Below, in pieces: positions 1 through 11,300 of a stretch of DNA of 64,000 nucleotides. Every line of letters begins with the position of its first letter. Position 1 is the first letter of the stretch. The notes beneath the pieces were generated by a model, which was not told where the DNA came from, searched no databases, and saw nothing but the letters and a program-made list of their open reading frames with translations. The position numbers were made by a program, and so were the translations under genes. The DNA comes from Bubalus kerabau (lineage: Eukaryota > Chordata > Mammalia > Artiodactyla > Bovidae). The stretch is from contig NC_073628.1 in assembly GCF_029407905.1 (NCBI RefSeq), forward strand, positions 45,467,501 to 45,531,500, written 5' to 3'.

Positions 1-318
1 ATTACTTCAAATTTCTGTACTATGGGGCCTCCAGTGGGCGATGCAATCATGAGGCTCTGATGAATTTTAGCTGAGGAATAAGGAGGACATTTAGATCTGA
101 AAGTTTAGCGGTACCTCAGTGGTGCTATGGATCGTAACCCAGTTAATAAATCACAGTATTGCTCTTTACGCCTAAGTTCTCCAGGAGTCTTTGGAAAGGA
201 AGAACATTTGTTAGTAGGGGATTCGAACATTCTTTGTGCCTTCAAACAACCTCCATGTATCTTTGAAACTGTACTCCTTTACTAAGTTGATAAGAGGAGG
301 CTGAAGAGCATTAAGTTA
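1..318. other. Unclassified single-copy-like sequence
   Basis: No open frame, splice-flanked exon, RNA gene or repeat that I recognise. It precedes a TG repeat and a SINE. Confidence 0.5.
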
Positions 319-340
319 TGGTGTGTGTGTGTCTGTGTGT
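319..340. repeat. (TG)n microsatellite at SINE tail
   Basis: Interrupted TG run directly abutting the 3' end of the minus-strand SINE that follows. It probably grew from the SINE's simple-sequence tail. Confidence 0.85.
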
Positions 341-549
341 TTAGTCACTCAAGTCATGTCTGACTCTTTGCAACTCCTTGGACAGTAGCCTACAAGGCTC
401 CTCTGTCCATGGAATTTTTCAGGCAAGAATACAGGAGTGGGTTGAAATTTCCTCCTTCATGGGCTCTTCCCAACCCAGGGGTCCAACCTGCATCTCCTGT
501 GTCTCCTGTCTTTTGCATTGCAGGCAGTTTCTTTACTCACTGAGCCATG
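341..549 (-). mobile_element. Bov-tA SINE, near full length
   Basis: On the minus strand this reads as a tRNA-Glu-like head (degenerate box B GGGTTCGATCCC, reverse complement near 475-487) followed by the Bov-A body with its AGTCGGACACGACTGAG-like end (reverse complement at 341-372). Bov-tA elements are ruminant-specific, transcribed by RNA polymerase III and mobilised in trans by BovB, whose 3' end they share. This copy is clearly diverged; I could not find a convincing target-site duplication. Confidence 0.9.
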
Positions 550-639
550 GAGAACATCTATCAATGTAAAGGAAGTAGCCTAACTGGGCACAATTGCCTG
601 CCTACATGTGAAGCAAAGTGAGAGTATCTATTTTATATA

Positions 640-2199
640 TTCTAAAAGGACTAATTAAGAAAATGAAATGCAAAAAGGCAAAATGGCTGTCTGAGGAGGC
701 CTTAGATATAGCTCAGGAAAGAAGAGAAACAAAAGGTAAAGGAGAAAAGGAAAGAATACCCATCTGAATGGAGAATTCCAAAGAAGAGAAAAGAGAGGTA
801 AGAAAGCCTTCTTCAGTGAACATGCAAAGAAACAGAGGAAAAGAATACAATGGGAGAGTAGAGAGCTCTTCAAGAAAATTAAAGATTCCAAGGGAATATT
901 TCATGCAAAGATGGGCACAATAAAGGACAGAAATGGCATGGACTTAACAAAAGCAGAAGATATTAAGAAGAGGTGGCAAGAATACACAGATAACCATACA
1001 AAAAAGATCTCAATGACCCAGATAACCATGATGGTGTGATCACTCACCTAGAGCCAGACATCTTGGAGTGTGATGTCAAATGGGTCTTATGAAGTATCAC
1101 TACAAACAAAGCTAGTGGAGGTGATGGAATTCCAGTTGAGCTATATCAAATCCTAAAAGATGATGCTGTGGAAGTGCTGCACTCAACATGCCAGCATATT
1201 TGGAAAACTCAGCAGTGGCCACAGGACTGGAAAAGGTCAGTTTTCATTCCAATCCCAAAGAAGGGGAATGCCAAAGAATGTTCAAACTACTGCACAATCA
1301 CACTCATTTCACACGCTAACAAAGTAATGCTTAAAATTCTCCAAGAGAGGCTTCAATAGCACATGAACCAAGAAACTCCCACATATTCAAGCTGGATTTA
1401 GAAAGGCAGAGAAACCAGAGATTCAATTGCCAATATCCACTGGATCATAGAAAAAGCAAGAGAATTCCAGAAAAAAATCTACTTTTGTTTCATTGACAGT
1501 GGTAAAACTTTTGATTGTGTGGATCACAGCAAACTGTGGAAAATTCTTCAAGAGATGGGAATACCAGAACACCTTACCTGCCTCCAGCAAAACGTGTATG
1601 CAGGTCAAGAAGCAACAGTTAGAACCGGACATGGAACTATGGACTGGTTCCAAATTGAGAAAGGAGCATGTCAGGGCTGTATATTGTCACCCTGATTATT
1701 TAACTTCTATGCAAAGTACATCATATGAAATACTGGGCTGGATGAAGTACAAGGTGAAATCAAGAGTGCCAGGAGAAATATCAATAACCTCAGCTATGCA
1801 GATGATACCACCCTAATGGTAGAAAGCAAAGAAGAACTGAAGAGCCTCTTGATGAAAGTGAAAGAGGAGAGTGAAAAAGCTGGCTTAAAACTCAACATTC
1901 AAAAAACTAAGATCATGGTATCTAGTCCCATCACTTCATGGCAAATAGATGGGGAAACAGTGCAAACAGTGGCAGATTTTATTTTCCTGGGCTCCAAAAT
2001 CACTGCAGATGGTGACTGCAGCCATGAAATAGTAGATGCTTGTTCCTTTGAAGAAAATCCATGAAAAACCTAGACCACATATTAAAAAGCAGAGATATTA
2101 CCTTGCTGACAAAGGCCCATCTAGTCAAAACTATGGTTTTTCCAGTAGTCATGTATGGATGAGAGATTTAAACCATAAAGAAGGCTGGGCATCGAAGAA
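640..2199 (+). pseudogene. BovB (RTE-type LINE) reverse-transcriptase relic
   Basis: This is a decayed copy of the BovB polyprotein, which carries an endonuclease and a reverse transcriptase. Successive frames give the finger/palm block WKTQQWPQDWKRSVFIPIPKKG (interrupted frames near 1168-1359), FID near 1489, and the catalytic YADD box at 1795-1806 followed by TTLMV. The reading frame shifts repeatedly and contains stops, so it is not functional. Both ends are missing: the endonuclease is absent upstream, and the copy stops near 2199, before the C-terminal region and 3' tail present in the copies at 12715 and 44349. No target-site duplication was found. The loss of the 3' end indicates later deletion or rearrangement rather than ordinary 5' truncation. 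Confidence 0.9.
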
Positions 2200-3282
2200 G
2201 CCAGCTAAACATCATCCTGACTGGTCAGAGCAGAAACCTGCATGTGCGGGTTGATTTACCTATCCAACTCTACGTCGACAGAGGCTATATTTCCATGACC
2301 ATTTCTAGGCACGTGTGTGTTCCTGGCACCGTCACCACGTGCCCTGGGGACAAATTTAAATGGTCTTTGAATGTGTGAATGCCCCATTATATCTGAGTGT
2401 CTGAAAATCTCTCTCTGCAAACCGGAACTGTGCAAAAGGCATCTGCTCTCAATAGGGAACAACTGCACTGGAGTTGGCAGGACAACGTTGGAAAGAAAGC
2501 AAGCAACAGCTCTGCTGCCTACCAAGCTGCCTCTCCTAGCTTCTTGCTAAAGGCCCCTTCCGTTCTGTCTCCCCCACCAACCAGAGGGAGAGCACTGTGT
2601 ACTCGCATTCATCAATCTAAACAGTTCACATTAAACTGCCCCAGGAGTTGAATTACCTTAGCTACTGTTTCTCAGAAATGTGGCACTCTGCAATCAAGAG
2701 GTTTTGAATGAGATTCCCTGAAGACAGTCATTGTTCCTTCATCTGTTCAAAAATAAAGCACTTGCAAAGTTACAACTGTGTTCACCACAGAAAGTGTTGT
2801 TTGGTTTCATAAAAATGGTGGGTGGGAAGAACATACTGGCAAAAAAAAAAAAAAAAAAAGAAAGAAAGAAAATAAAAGGTCTGGAAAAGAATAGTTTTCA
2901 GCACATCCCTAAGAAAAGTTTATCGAAACCCTTTTATTTTTAGGATCTGAGAGAAACTTGCTGAGCAGGTGAGTAGGACGGGCTAGCTTAAAAGCCCAAA
3001 GCAGGACATGAATTCCCAGCAACCTGGGCTTATTATGGCTCTGTCATGTACTACCTGTAGTATTATAGACTAGTCACTTAAGATCCTCAGAACTCATTTT
3101 CTTCACTCTTGCAGAATAAGTGTGGATGAAAATATAGCATGTTATAAATCAGTTTGTAAAATATAATGAGCTATTTGACTCTAAAGGATCAAAATTATTT
3201 GCTAAATCCTTGAAGAAAGCAGTCTTTTTTGATCCCTAGTCCATTAATTAATTAAAAATTATCATTGAAATTATATGTGCTG
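2200..3282. other. Unclassified stretch with locally raised CpG and a poly(A) tract
   Basis: Abuts the broken BovB end. About 2245-2350 holds more CpG dinucleotides than its AT-rich surroundings. A run of 19 A followed by GAAA repeats lies at 2841-2873 and may be a retroposon tail, but I could not identify a body for it. No gene is recognised. Confidence 0.4.
2841..2873. repeat. Poly(A) plus (GAAA)n
   Basis: Nineteen A residues followed by three to four GAAA units. A weak AATAAA lies about 90 bases upstream, rather far for a processed retrocopy. Confidence 0.8.
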
Positions 3283-4249
3283 GATGGAGACAAGATGGCA
3301 GAGTAGAAGGTCATAAGCCTCACCCACTTCTTACAAAAACACTAAAACCACAACTAATTCCAAAACAGCCATTAACAACAACAAAAATGCTGGAACCTAC
3401 CAAAAAAGTCCTACACCTAAAGACAAAGAAGAAGCCACAACAGGCCAGTAGGAGGGGCACAATCACAGTAAAATCAAATCCCACGCAAGCTACAAACTGG
3501 AGAATAATTATACCACAGAAGTTCTCCCATAAGATTGAAAGTTCTGAACCCCACTATCAGGCTCCCCAGCCTGGGGGTCTGGCAATAGGAGGAGGATCCC
3601 CCAGAGAGTCTGGCTTTGAAGGGTAGGGGATTTGACTTCAAGAATTCCACAGGACTGGGGGAAACAGAAACCCCACATTTGGAGATCACACACAGGTCTT
3701 GGGTAAAATGCAGTTATCTAATGAGAGGCTAGGCCTCCTAGTATTAGGGGGTCTTCTGTGGGGGCAGGGTGCAGCAGTGGTTGCCTTCAGGGACTAAGTC
3801 ACTGGCAGCAGTAGTTCTGGGAAGAACTTACTGGCGTGAGCCCTCCTGGAGGCTGCCACTTTCTCACCAAGACCTGGCAGCCTGTAGACTCTGATGCTGG
3901 TATGCCTCAGACCAAACAACCAACAGGGAAGAAACACAGCCCTACCCATCAGCAGACAGACCACTTAAAGTTTTCCTGACCACCCAGCCTCTTGGTAAAC
4001 ACAGCTCTTGACATGGTCCTGCCCACTTGAGGGACAACACCCAGCTCCACCCACCAGTTGGCAGGAACCAGCCACTTCCACCAGGAAGCCTGCACAAGAC
4101 TCTAGATCAGCCTCATCCACCCGGGGGCAGATAGCAGAAGCAAGAACTATAACTCTGCAGCCTACAGAACAGAAACCACAATCACAGAAAATCAGACAAA
4201 ATGAGACTGCAAAGGGGTGTGTCCTAGATGAGGGAACAAGATAAAACCG

Positions 4250-5057
4250 CAAAAGGACAACTAAGTGAAGTTGAGGTATGCAATCTACATGAAAAATACT
4301 TCAGAGTAATGACAATAAAGATGACTCAATATCTCAGAAAAAGAATGGAGGCAGAGATCAAGATGATACAATAAATGTTTAACAAAGACCTAAATGGACT
4401 AAAAAACAGAGATGAATACAATATTGGCAAAGAAAAATACACTGGAAAGAATCAATACCAGAATAACTGAAGCAGAAGAACAGTAAGTGATATGGAAGAC
4501 AGAATGATGGAAATCACAGCCATGGAACAGAATAAAGAAAAAAGAATGAAAAGACTTGAGGACCCAGAGACCTCTGTGACAATATGAAACAAACTGATAT
4601 TCACATTATAGGGGTTCCACAAGAAGAAAGAAAGGACCCGAGAAAATATATTTGAGGAGATAGTAGCTGAAAACTTCTCTAATATGGGAAAAGAGAGTCA
4701 TCTAAGCCCAGGAAGCACAAATAGTCCCATGCAGGATGAACCCTGCTGAGACAAACAGTAATCAAATTGACAAAAATTAAAGCCAAAGTATTGAAAATAA
4801 CAAGGGAAAAGCAGCAAATTACATACGGGGAATTCTTATAAGGTTATCGAGTGAGTTCTTTGCAGAAATTCTCCAGACCAGAAGGGAGTGTCAGAATGTA
4901 TTTAAAGTGACGAAAGAAGCTACAACCAAGAATACTCTACCCAGCAAGGCACTCATGCAGATTCAACAGATCAAAAGCTTTACAAACAAGCAAAAGCTAA
5001 GAGAATCCAGCACCACCAGACCAACTTTGCAACAAATGCTAAAGGAACTTCTCTAGG
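4250..5057 (+). pseudogene. L1 ORF1p relic (outer L1)
   Basis: Remnant of the RNA-binding ORF1 protein. The C-terminal region is recognisable close to 4960-5057, ending in the conserved QQMLKELL-type residues and a stop. Frameshifts and in-frame stops prevent any continuous product. Confidence 0.75.
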
Positions 5058-5080
5058 CGGAAGAGAAAAGGCCACACTTA

Positions 5081-5275
5081 GGCTTCCCTGGTGGCTCAGA
5101 CTGTACAGAATCTGCAGAAAGTTCAGGTTTGATCCCTGGGTCAGGAAGATACCCTGGAGAAGGAAATGGCAACCCACTCCAGTATTCTCCCATGAACAGA
5201 GGAGCCTAGAAGCTACAGTCCCTGGGGTTGCAAAAGAATTGGACACAACTGAGCGATTATCACTTTCACTTTCAC
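5081..5275 (+). mobile_element. Bov-tA SINE inside L1
   Basis: Begins exactly at the tRNA-derived head GGCTTCCCTGGTGGCTCAG and runs to ACAACTGAGCG plus a short CTTTCA-rich tail. It sits just after the ORF1 stop of the outer L1, which resumes at 5276. Confidence 0.92.
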
Positions 5276-5440
5276 AGAAACAAGCAAATTACAAAATGGA
5301 AAAGCTCACCAGGAAAGGCAGACATACACTAAAGGTAGAAAATCATCCACACACAAATATGATATCAAACCCAGCAACTGTGAGAAGAGATAAATGCAGG
5401 ATATTGGAAACGCATTTGAAATTAACTCATTATTGACAAA

Positions 5441-5868
5441 GGGATTTTTTCCAGAAACGAACTCCTGTGGCCAGCAGCTTTTCTTTTGGCAGGCCAAGAA
5501 TTAATTCTTTTATTTCACAAACACTTTGTGAGTTATCACATTCAATAGTTATATCTCACACACCTATAAAGTCTTCTAATTTCCATGAAACATTGTCTTC
5601 AATCCACTTTTCTGCAGAAGCACAGGAACATTCTCCAGCACTGTGAGTTTCATTTTCACTTTCCATATCAGAATCAATCACTAAGAATTTTTATCTTTTC
5701 GTTGGTCTAATATTCACATTGTCTGAATCAAACTATATTCTGAAGACCTGTCATCTTCTAAGACACTAGTATATATGCTATGTGGACAGTCGAAGAAAGT
5801 ATCATCATAAAATTTACCAAAAAATTCTTCACTCAAAATTTCATAATGTGTCACTTTTGAAAATTTTA
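5441..5868 (-). pseudogene. Decayed piggyBac-type transposase N-terminus (probable)
   Basis: Read on the minus strand, one frame runs EEFFGKFYDDTFFD and onward for about 40 codons to a stop near 5721. Another continues IDSDMESENETHSAGE, then a tryptophan-containing segment KLEDFIG, a stop, and SVCEIKELILG. The acidic DSD-type stretch followed by W and a DF.G...SV.EI..LI pattern resembles the N-terminal part of piggyBac-derived (PGBD-like) proteins. It stops short of the catalytic region at the left end of the element, consistent with an internally deleted non-autonomous copy. It could instead be a fragment of an unrelated gene; the family call rests mainly on the surrounding TTAA and inverted ends. 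Confidence 0.45.
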
Positions 5869-6320
5869 CATTTATAATATACACAAGGTTGGAACAAAAG
5901 TCTAACAGAGCAAAATGTGAATGATAATGACAATCACAAGTTGTATTATTAGCCCTTGATCAGTTTTAAGCTGTAACAACTTAGCACAGTGCTGGTGATG
6001 TTAACCGTGTCACTCTTCAAAAATGTATTGATGTATCTCTAGTCAATAATGTTAAGGTGACAAAAGACATGAGCAAGTGGGAAGAGTCCTGAGGAATTGT
6101 GCTTAGAGGAACACGGATATTTAGAAGCAGGCAAAGTAAATGAGAAGACTGGCAAAGAGGTTGGAGAAGAAATAGGTCTTGGAGTTTAAAAGGTCAAGAA
6201 AGGAGAGAATTTCAAAGACAAGAGAAGAACTGGTAAGAGGGAAGTCAGTAGCCTTAGAAATTGGATTTTTTTTTAATATATTGAAATGCTTCTCTGAGAA
6301 GAAGCATTTAAATACATAAG

Positions 6321-6478
6321 GGAGATGCAGGTTTGATCCCTGGGTTGGCAAGATCACCTGGAGGAGGAAATGGCAACCCACTCTAGTACTCTTCCTTGGG
6401 AAATCCTATGGACAGAGGAGCCTAGTGGGCTACAGTCCATGGGATCACAAAGAGTCAGACATGACTGAAGCGACTGAG
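6321..6478 (+). mobile_element. Bov-tA SINE, 5'-truncated, inside the piggyBac-like element
   Basis: Starts within the tRNA-like head (GGTTTGATCCCTGGG) and ends in AGTCAGACATGACTGAAGCG. A short CATAAG occurs on both sides (6315-6320 and 6479-6484) and may be the target-site duplication. It post-dates the transposon. Confidence 0.85.
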
Positions 6479-7103
6479 CATAAGCAACAAAAGACATATT
6501 AATATGTCTTTTATTAATATAACTCTGGTCAATAATGTGTTAAAAGACCAGCAACTTAAAACAATCTTGTTTATATATAGACTGTTTTATAAAAACCTCA
6601 TGGTAATGGTAAAAAAATATCTACAGTAGATACACAAAAAAGAAAAAGAAATCCAAACACAATACTAGAATTAGTCATCAAATAACAAGAGTAGAAAACC
6701 AAAGAGGAAGGGAAGAAAACAGACCTACCAAAACAAATCCAGAGCAATTAACAATAAGGCAACAAGCACATACATATTGATAATTACCTCAAATGTAAAC
6801 AGATTAAATGCCCCAAACCAAAGAGACAAAAGACAGACTGCTGAATGGATACAAAAACAAGACCAATATAAATACTGTCTATAAGACATCCACGTCAGAT
6901 CTAGGGACACATACAGAATGAAAATGAGAGAATGGAAAAAGTTATTCCATGCAAATGGAAACCAAAAGAAAGCTAGAATAGCAGTACTCATATAAGAAAA
7001 AAATAGATTTTAAAATAGACTGTTACAGGAGACAAAGAAAGATACTATATAATAATCAAGGGATCAAACCAAGAAGATATAACAATTGTGAATATATATT
7101 CAC

Positions 7104-7311
7104 TTTTGCTTAGTGGTAAAAAATCCACTGAGAACAGGTGCATCTTGGTAGGAGATGCAGGTTCAATCCCTGGGTCAGGAAGATCCCCTGGAGCAGAGAA
7201 TGGCAACCCACTCCAGGATTCTTGCCTGGAGAATCTCATGGACAGAGGAGCCTGGCAGGCTACAGTCCATAGGGTCAGATAGAGTTGGACATGACTGAAG
7301 CAACTTAGCAT
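7104..7311 (+). mobile_element. Bov-tA SINE inside L1 ORF2
   Basis: Degenerate head, good body (GGCAACCCACTCCAGGATTC) and tail near 7311. The interrupted L1 endonuclease region continues at about 7312 (AATATAGGAGCACC). Confidence 0.88.
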
Positions 7312-7520
7312 GCAATATAGGAGCACCTTAATGTATAAGACAAATACTAACAGTCATAAAAGGAGAAATCAACAGTAACACAATAATAGGAGGGTACTTT
7401 ATCACCCCACTTTCATCAGTGGAGAGATCATCCAGATAGAAAATCAACAAGGAACACAGCCATAAATGGCATACTAGATGACATGAACTTAAGTGATATT
7501 TACAGAGCATTCCATTCCAA

Positions 7521-8333
7521 TCAAGATGGTGGAGTAGCAGGATGTGCACTCATCTTCTAGGTAAACACCAAAATCACAACTAACTGCTGAACAACCATTG
7601 ACATGAGAATGTTGGATCCCACCGTAAAAAGGATACCCTGGATCCAAGGGAAAAGGAGAAGCCCCAACAGGACAGTAGCAGAGGCTAAAAAGGGAGTGTT
7701 TAAAAATCAAATCTCAGACCCACCAGGGACGCTTAGAGGGTGCAAACAAAACCTTGTATGCACCAGCACTAAGGGAAAAGAGCAGTGACCCCCACAAGAG
7801 ACTGAGCTAGACACGCACTTGAGTGTTTGAGTGTCTCTTGTGGAGGCACGGGTCAGCAGTGACCTGCTGTGGGGACAGGGGCTCTGGCTGCAGCAGACCT
7901 GGGAAGCTTGGCAGGTGGCATCAGTCCTCTTGGAGGAGGTCACCATTAGCCCCACTATAGAGCCACCGAGCAGACGACCCATAAACTGGAGAACAATTAT
8001 ACCAAAGAAGTTCTCGCACTGTTGGAAAAGTTCTAGGCCTACCACAGATTTCCCAACCTGGGGATCCAGCAAAAGGATGGAGCACCACCAGGGAAACAGA
8101 CTCTTGGAGGCCACAACAAAACCTTGTGGGCACCAGGACCCAGGAGGAAGGAGCAGTGACTCTGCAAGAGACTGAGCCAGGCTTACCTGTGAGTGTCTGG
8201 GAGTTTCCGGCGGTGGTGTGGGTCAACAGTGGCCTGCTGCAGGTTCAGGGGGACTGACTACAATGGTCCTGGGGATTCAGGCTAAACTACAGGGAGGGAA
8301 CACAGCCCCACCCATCAGAAGAAAATTAAATTA
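7521..8333 (+). mobile_element. L1 5'UTR-only insertion with target-site duplication
   Basis: Starts with the L1 5' signature TCAAGATGGTGGAG and contains only 5'UTR-type sequence. It is bounded by CATTCCAA at 7513-7520 and 8334-8341, and the host L1 ORF2 joins perfectly across it. L1 insertions normally lose their 5' end; here everything 3' of the 5'UTR is missing. The right end lies three bases past an ATTAAA at 8325-8330, so premature polyadenylation of an L1 transcript followed by trans-mobilisation is one explanation. It carries two related units 366 bases apart. Confidence 0.75.
7722..8243 (+). promoter_or_regulatory. Tandem 5'UTR units of the inserted L1 (monomer-like)
   Basis: Blocks at 7722-7877 and 8087-8243 share CACCAGGGA, ACAAAACCTTGT, AGCAGTGAC, AAGAGACTGAG and GGTCA-CAGTGG-CTGCTG in the same order. 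Repeated units in an L1 5'UTR recall the monomeric promoters known from mouse L1. Promoter activity here is inference. Confidence 0.5.
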
Positions 8334-8340
8334 CATTCCA

Positions 8341-11300
8341 AAGCAGCAGAATAAACATTTTTCTCATGTGCTCATGAAAAATTCTCCAGGATTGGTCACA
8401 TGCTTGACCACAATGCAAACCTGAGTAAATTTATGAAAATTGAAATCATATGAAGCATCTTTTCCAACCATAATGCTTTAGAAATCAGCTGTAGAAAAAG
8501 AAACTGTAAAAGACACAAAAATGTGGAGGCTAAACAATAAGCTACTAAATAATCAATGGATCACTGAAGAAATAAAAGAGGAATCAAAAAATACCTAAAA
8601 ACAAAGGAAAATGAAAGCAGAACAATCCAAAAGCTATGAGATACAGCAAAAGCAGTTCTAGGAAGGAAGTTTATACCAGTACAATTTTACTTCAAGAAAC
8701 AAGAAATACCTCAGACAACCAAACCTTACACCTCTACAACTAGAGAAAGAAGAACAAACAAAATCCAAACTTAGTACAGGGAAAGAAAATACAAAAATCA
8801 GAGCAGAAACAAATGAAATAGAGACAAAGAAAACAAAGATCAATGACACTAAAAGTGAGTTCTTGACAAAACTGGTAAATCTTTAGGGAAACTCATCAGA
8901 AAAAAAGAGAGATGACTCAAATTAGTAAAATTAGAAATGTCAGTCAAACAACTGACTGACACCGCAGAAATACAAAAGATCATAAGAGACTACTACTACA
9001 AGCAACTGTCTGCCAATAAAATGGATGACCTAGAAGACATGGGTGAGTGCTTAGAAAAATACAACCTTCCCAGACTGAACCAGGAAGAAACAGAAACATG
9101 AAGAAACAATCACAAAGTACTGAAAGTGAAACTATGACTAAAAATATTCCAACAACAACAAAAATCTTCCAAATCAAACAAAAGCCCAGGGCCAGATGGC
9201 TTCACAGGAATGCCATCAAATAGCTGGATAAGAGTTAACACCCATCCTGCAGAAACCGTTCCAAAAAATTGCAGAAGGAACACTCGTAATTTCCTTCTAT
9301 GAGGCCACCATCACCCTGATATTAAAATCAATCAAAGAGTACACACACAGAAATTATAAGCCAGTGTCACTGATGAATGTAGACACAAAAATTGTCAAAA
9401 AATGCTATCAAACTAATTTCAACAACACATTAAAATGATCATATACCATGATCACTGAGCTTTATCCTGGGGATGGAAGGATATTTCAATATCTGCAAAT
9501 CATCACTGTGATATACCACCTTAACACACTGAACAATAGAAACCATATGATCATCTCAAAGGCAGAAAAATCTTTTGACAAAATTCAGCACCCATTGATG
9601 ATAAAAACTCTCCAGAAAGAGGGCATAGAGGGAGCATACCTCAACATAATAAAGGACACACACGACAAACCTACAGCTAGCATCATTTCATTGGGAAAAG
9701 CTGACAGCATTCCTCTAAGACCAGGAAGAAGCTCCGGATGCTCACTCCTTCCACTTTAACTCACCATGGTTCTGGAAGTCCTAGTCATGGCAGTCAGAGA
9801 AGAGGAAGCAAAAGGAATTCAAATTGGAAAAGAAGAAGTAAAACTGTCACTCTTTGCACATGACATGATGCTATACACAGAGAATCTTAAATATGCTACA
9901 AGAAAACTACTAGAGCTCATCAATGAATTCAGTAAAGCTGCAGGATACAAAATTAATACACAGAAATCTGTTGCATTTCTACATATCAACAACTAAAGAT
10001 CACAAAGAGAAATTAAAGAAACAACCCAATTTACCACTGCATAAACAAAGAATACTCCAAAAACTCTAAGATGCTGATGAAAGAAATGGAAGATGACAGA
10101 AACAGATGGAAAGATATGCCATGTTCTTGGATTGGAATAATCAATACTATTAACATAAATATACTGCCCAAGGCAATCTATAGATTCAGAGCACTGCCTA
10201 TCAGATTACCAATGCCATCTTTTACAGAACCAAAACATTTTTTTTTTAATTTGTATGGAGACACAAAAAAATGGAACAGCCAGAGCAATCTTGAGAATGA
10301 AACATGGAGCTGGAGGAATCAGACCCCCTGACTTCAGACTATACTGCAAACTATAGTTACATCAAAAGAATATGATATTGGCACAAAAAGAGAAATATAG
10401 ATCAACAGAACAGGATATAAAGCGCATAAATAAACCCATGCACCTATGGTCAGTTAATCTTTGATAAAGGAGGCATAACTCAGCAATGGAGGCAAGATAG
10501 CCTCTTTAATAAATGGTTCTGGGCTAACCGGACAGCTACATATAAATGTAATTAGAACATTCTTTAACACCATACACAAAATAAACCCCAAATGGATTAA
10601 AGACCTAAATGTAAGTTTGGATATCATAAAACTCTTAGAGGAAAACATAGGGAGAACACTCTTTGATGTAAACTGCAATAATATATTTTTCATTGTCCCC
10701 TAGAATAATGGAAATAAAAACAAAAATAAATAAAACATAATTAAAATAAAGTTTTTCACAGTAAAGGAAATCATAAACAAAACAAAAAAATACAGCCCAT
10801 AGAATAGGATAAAATATTTGCAAACAATGTGACCAATAAGGAATTAATCTCCAAAATTTACAAACAGCTCATGAAGCTCAATCTCAAAAAAACAAACATT
10901 CCAATCAAAAAATGGGCAGAAGACCTACATGGACATTTCTACAAAGAAGATATCCAGATGGTCAAGGCACATAAAACATGTTTAACATCACTAATTATTA
11001 GAGAAATGCAAATCAAAACTACAATGATATATCACCTCACAACAGTCAGAATGGCCATCCTCAAAAATTTTAAAAACAAAAAAAATGCTGGAGAAGGTGT
11101 GGAGAAAAGAGAGCCTTCCTACCTTGTTGGTCATAATGTAAATTGGTACAGCCACTATGGAGAAGAGTATGGAGGTCCCTAAAAGACTAAAAATAGAGCT
11201 ACCATATGATCTGAAATCCCACTCCTGCACATATAGCCGGAGTAAGAGATGTTTCAAAAGGATACATACACCCCAGTGTTCATTGCAGTGCTGTTTATAA

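Larger units (their letters stand above)
5422..6543 (-). mobile_element. piggyBac-like DNA transposon, non-autonomous, TTAA-flanked
   Basis: The outer L1 breaks at 5425 and resumes seamlessly at 6540, with TTAA on both sides (5422-5425 and 6540-6543), the target-site duplication specific to the piggyBac superfamily. The element (5426-6539) has inverted ends: the left end starts CTCATTATTGAC and the right end, reverse-complemented, starts CACATTATTGAC (11 of 12 identical). On the minus strand the interior reads as an acidic, transposase-N-terminus-like relic with stops. No DDD catalytic domain is present, so mobilisation needed another copy. A second terminus-like motif with its own TTAA lies at 6042-6055, and a SINE entered later at 6321. 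The TTAA, inverted ends and empty-site logic are seen directly; the family assignment is inferred. Confidence 0.75.

Noticed and set aside
2256..2651. Overlapping 84-89 codon frames on both strands near a CpG-rich patch
   Set aside because: No splice signals, no family resemblance and no start context; length is compatible with chance. Kept only as a low-interest observation.
7707..8114. 135-codon minus-strand frame in GC-richer DNA
   Set aside because: Antisense of the L1 5'UTR insertion; the GC content is that of the L1 leader.
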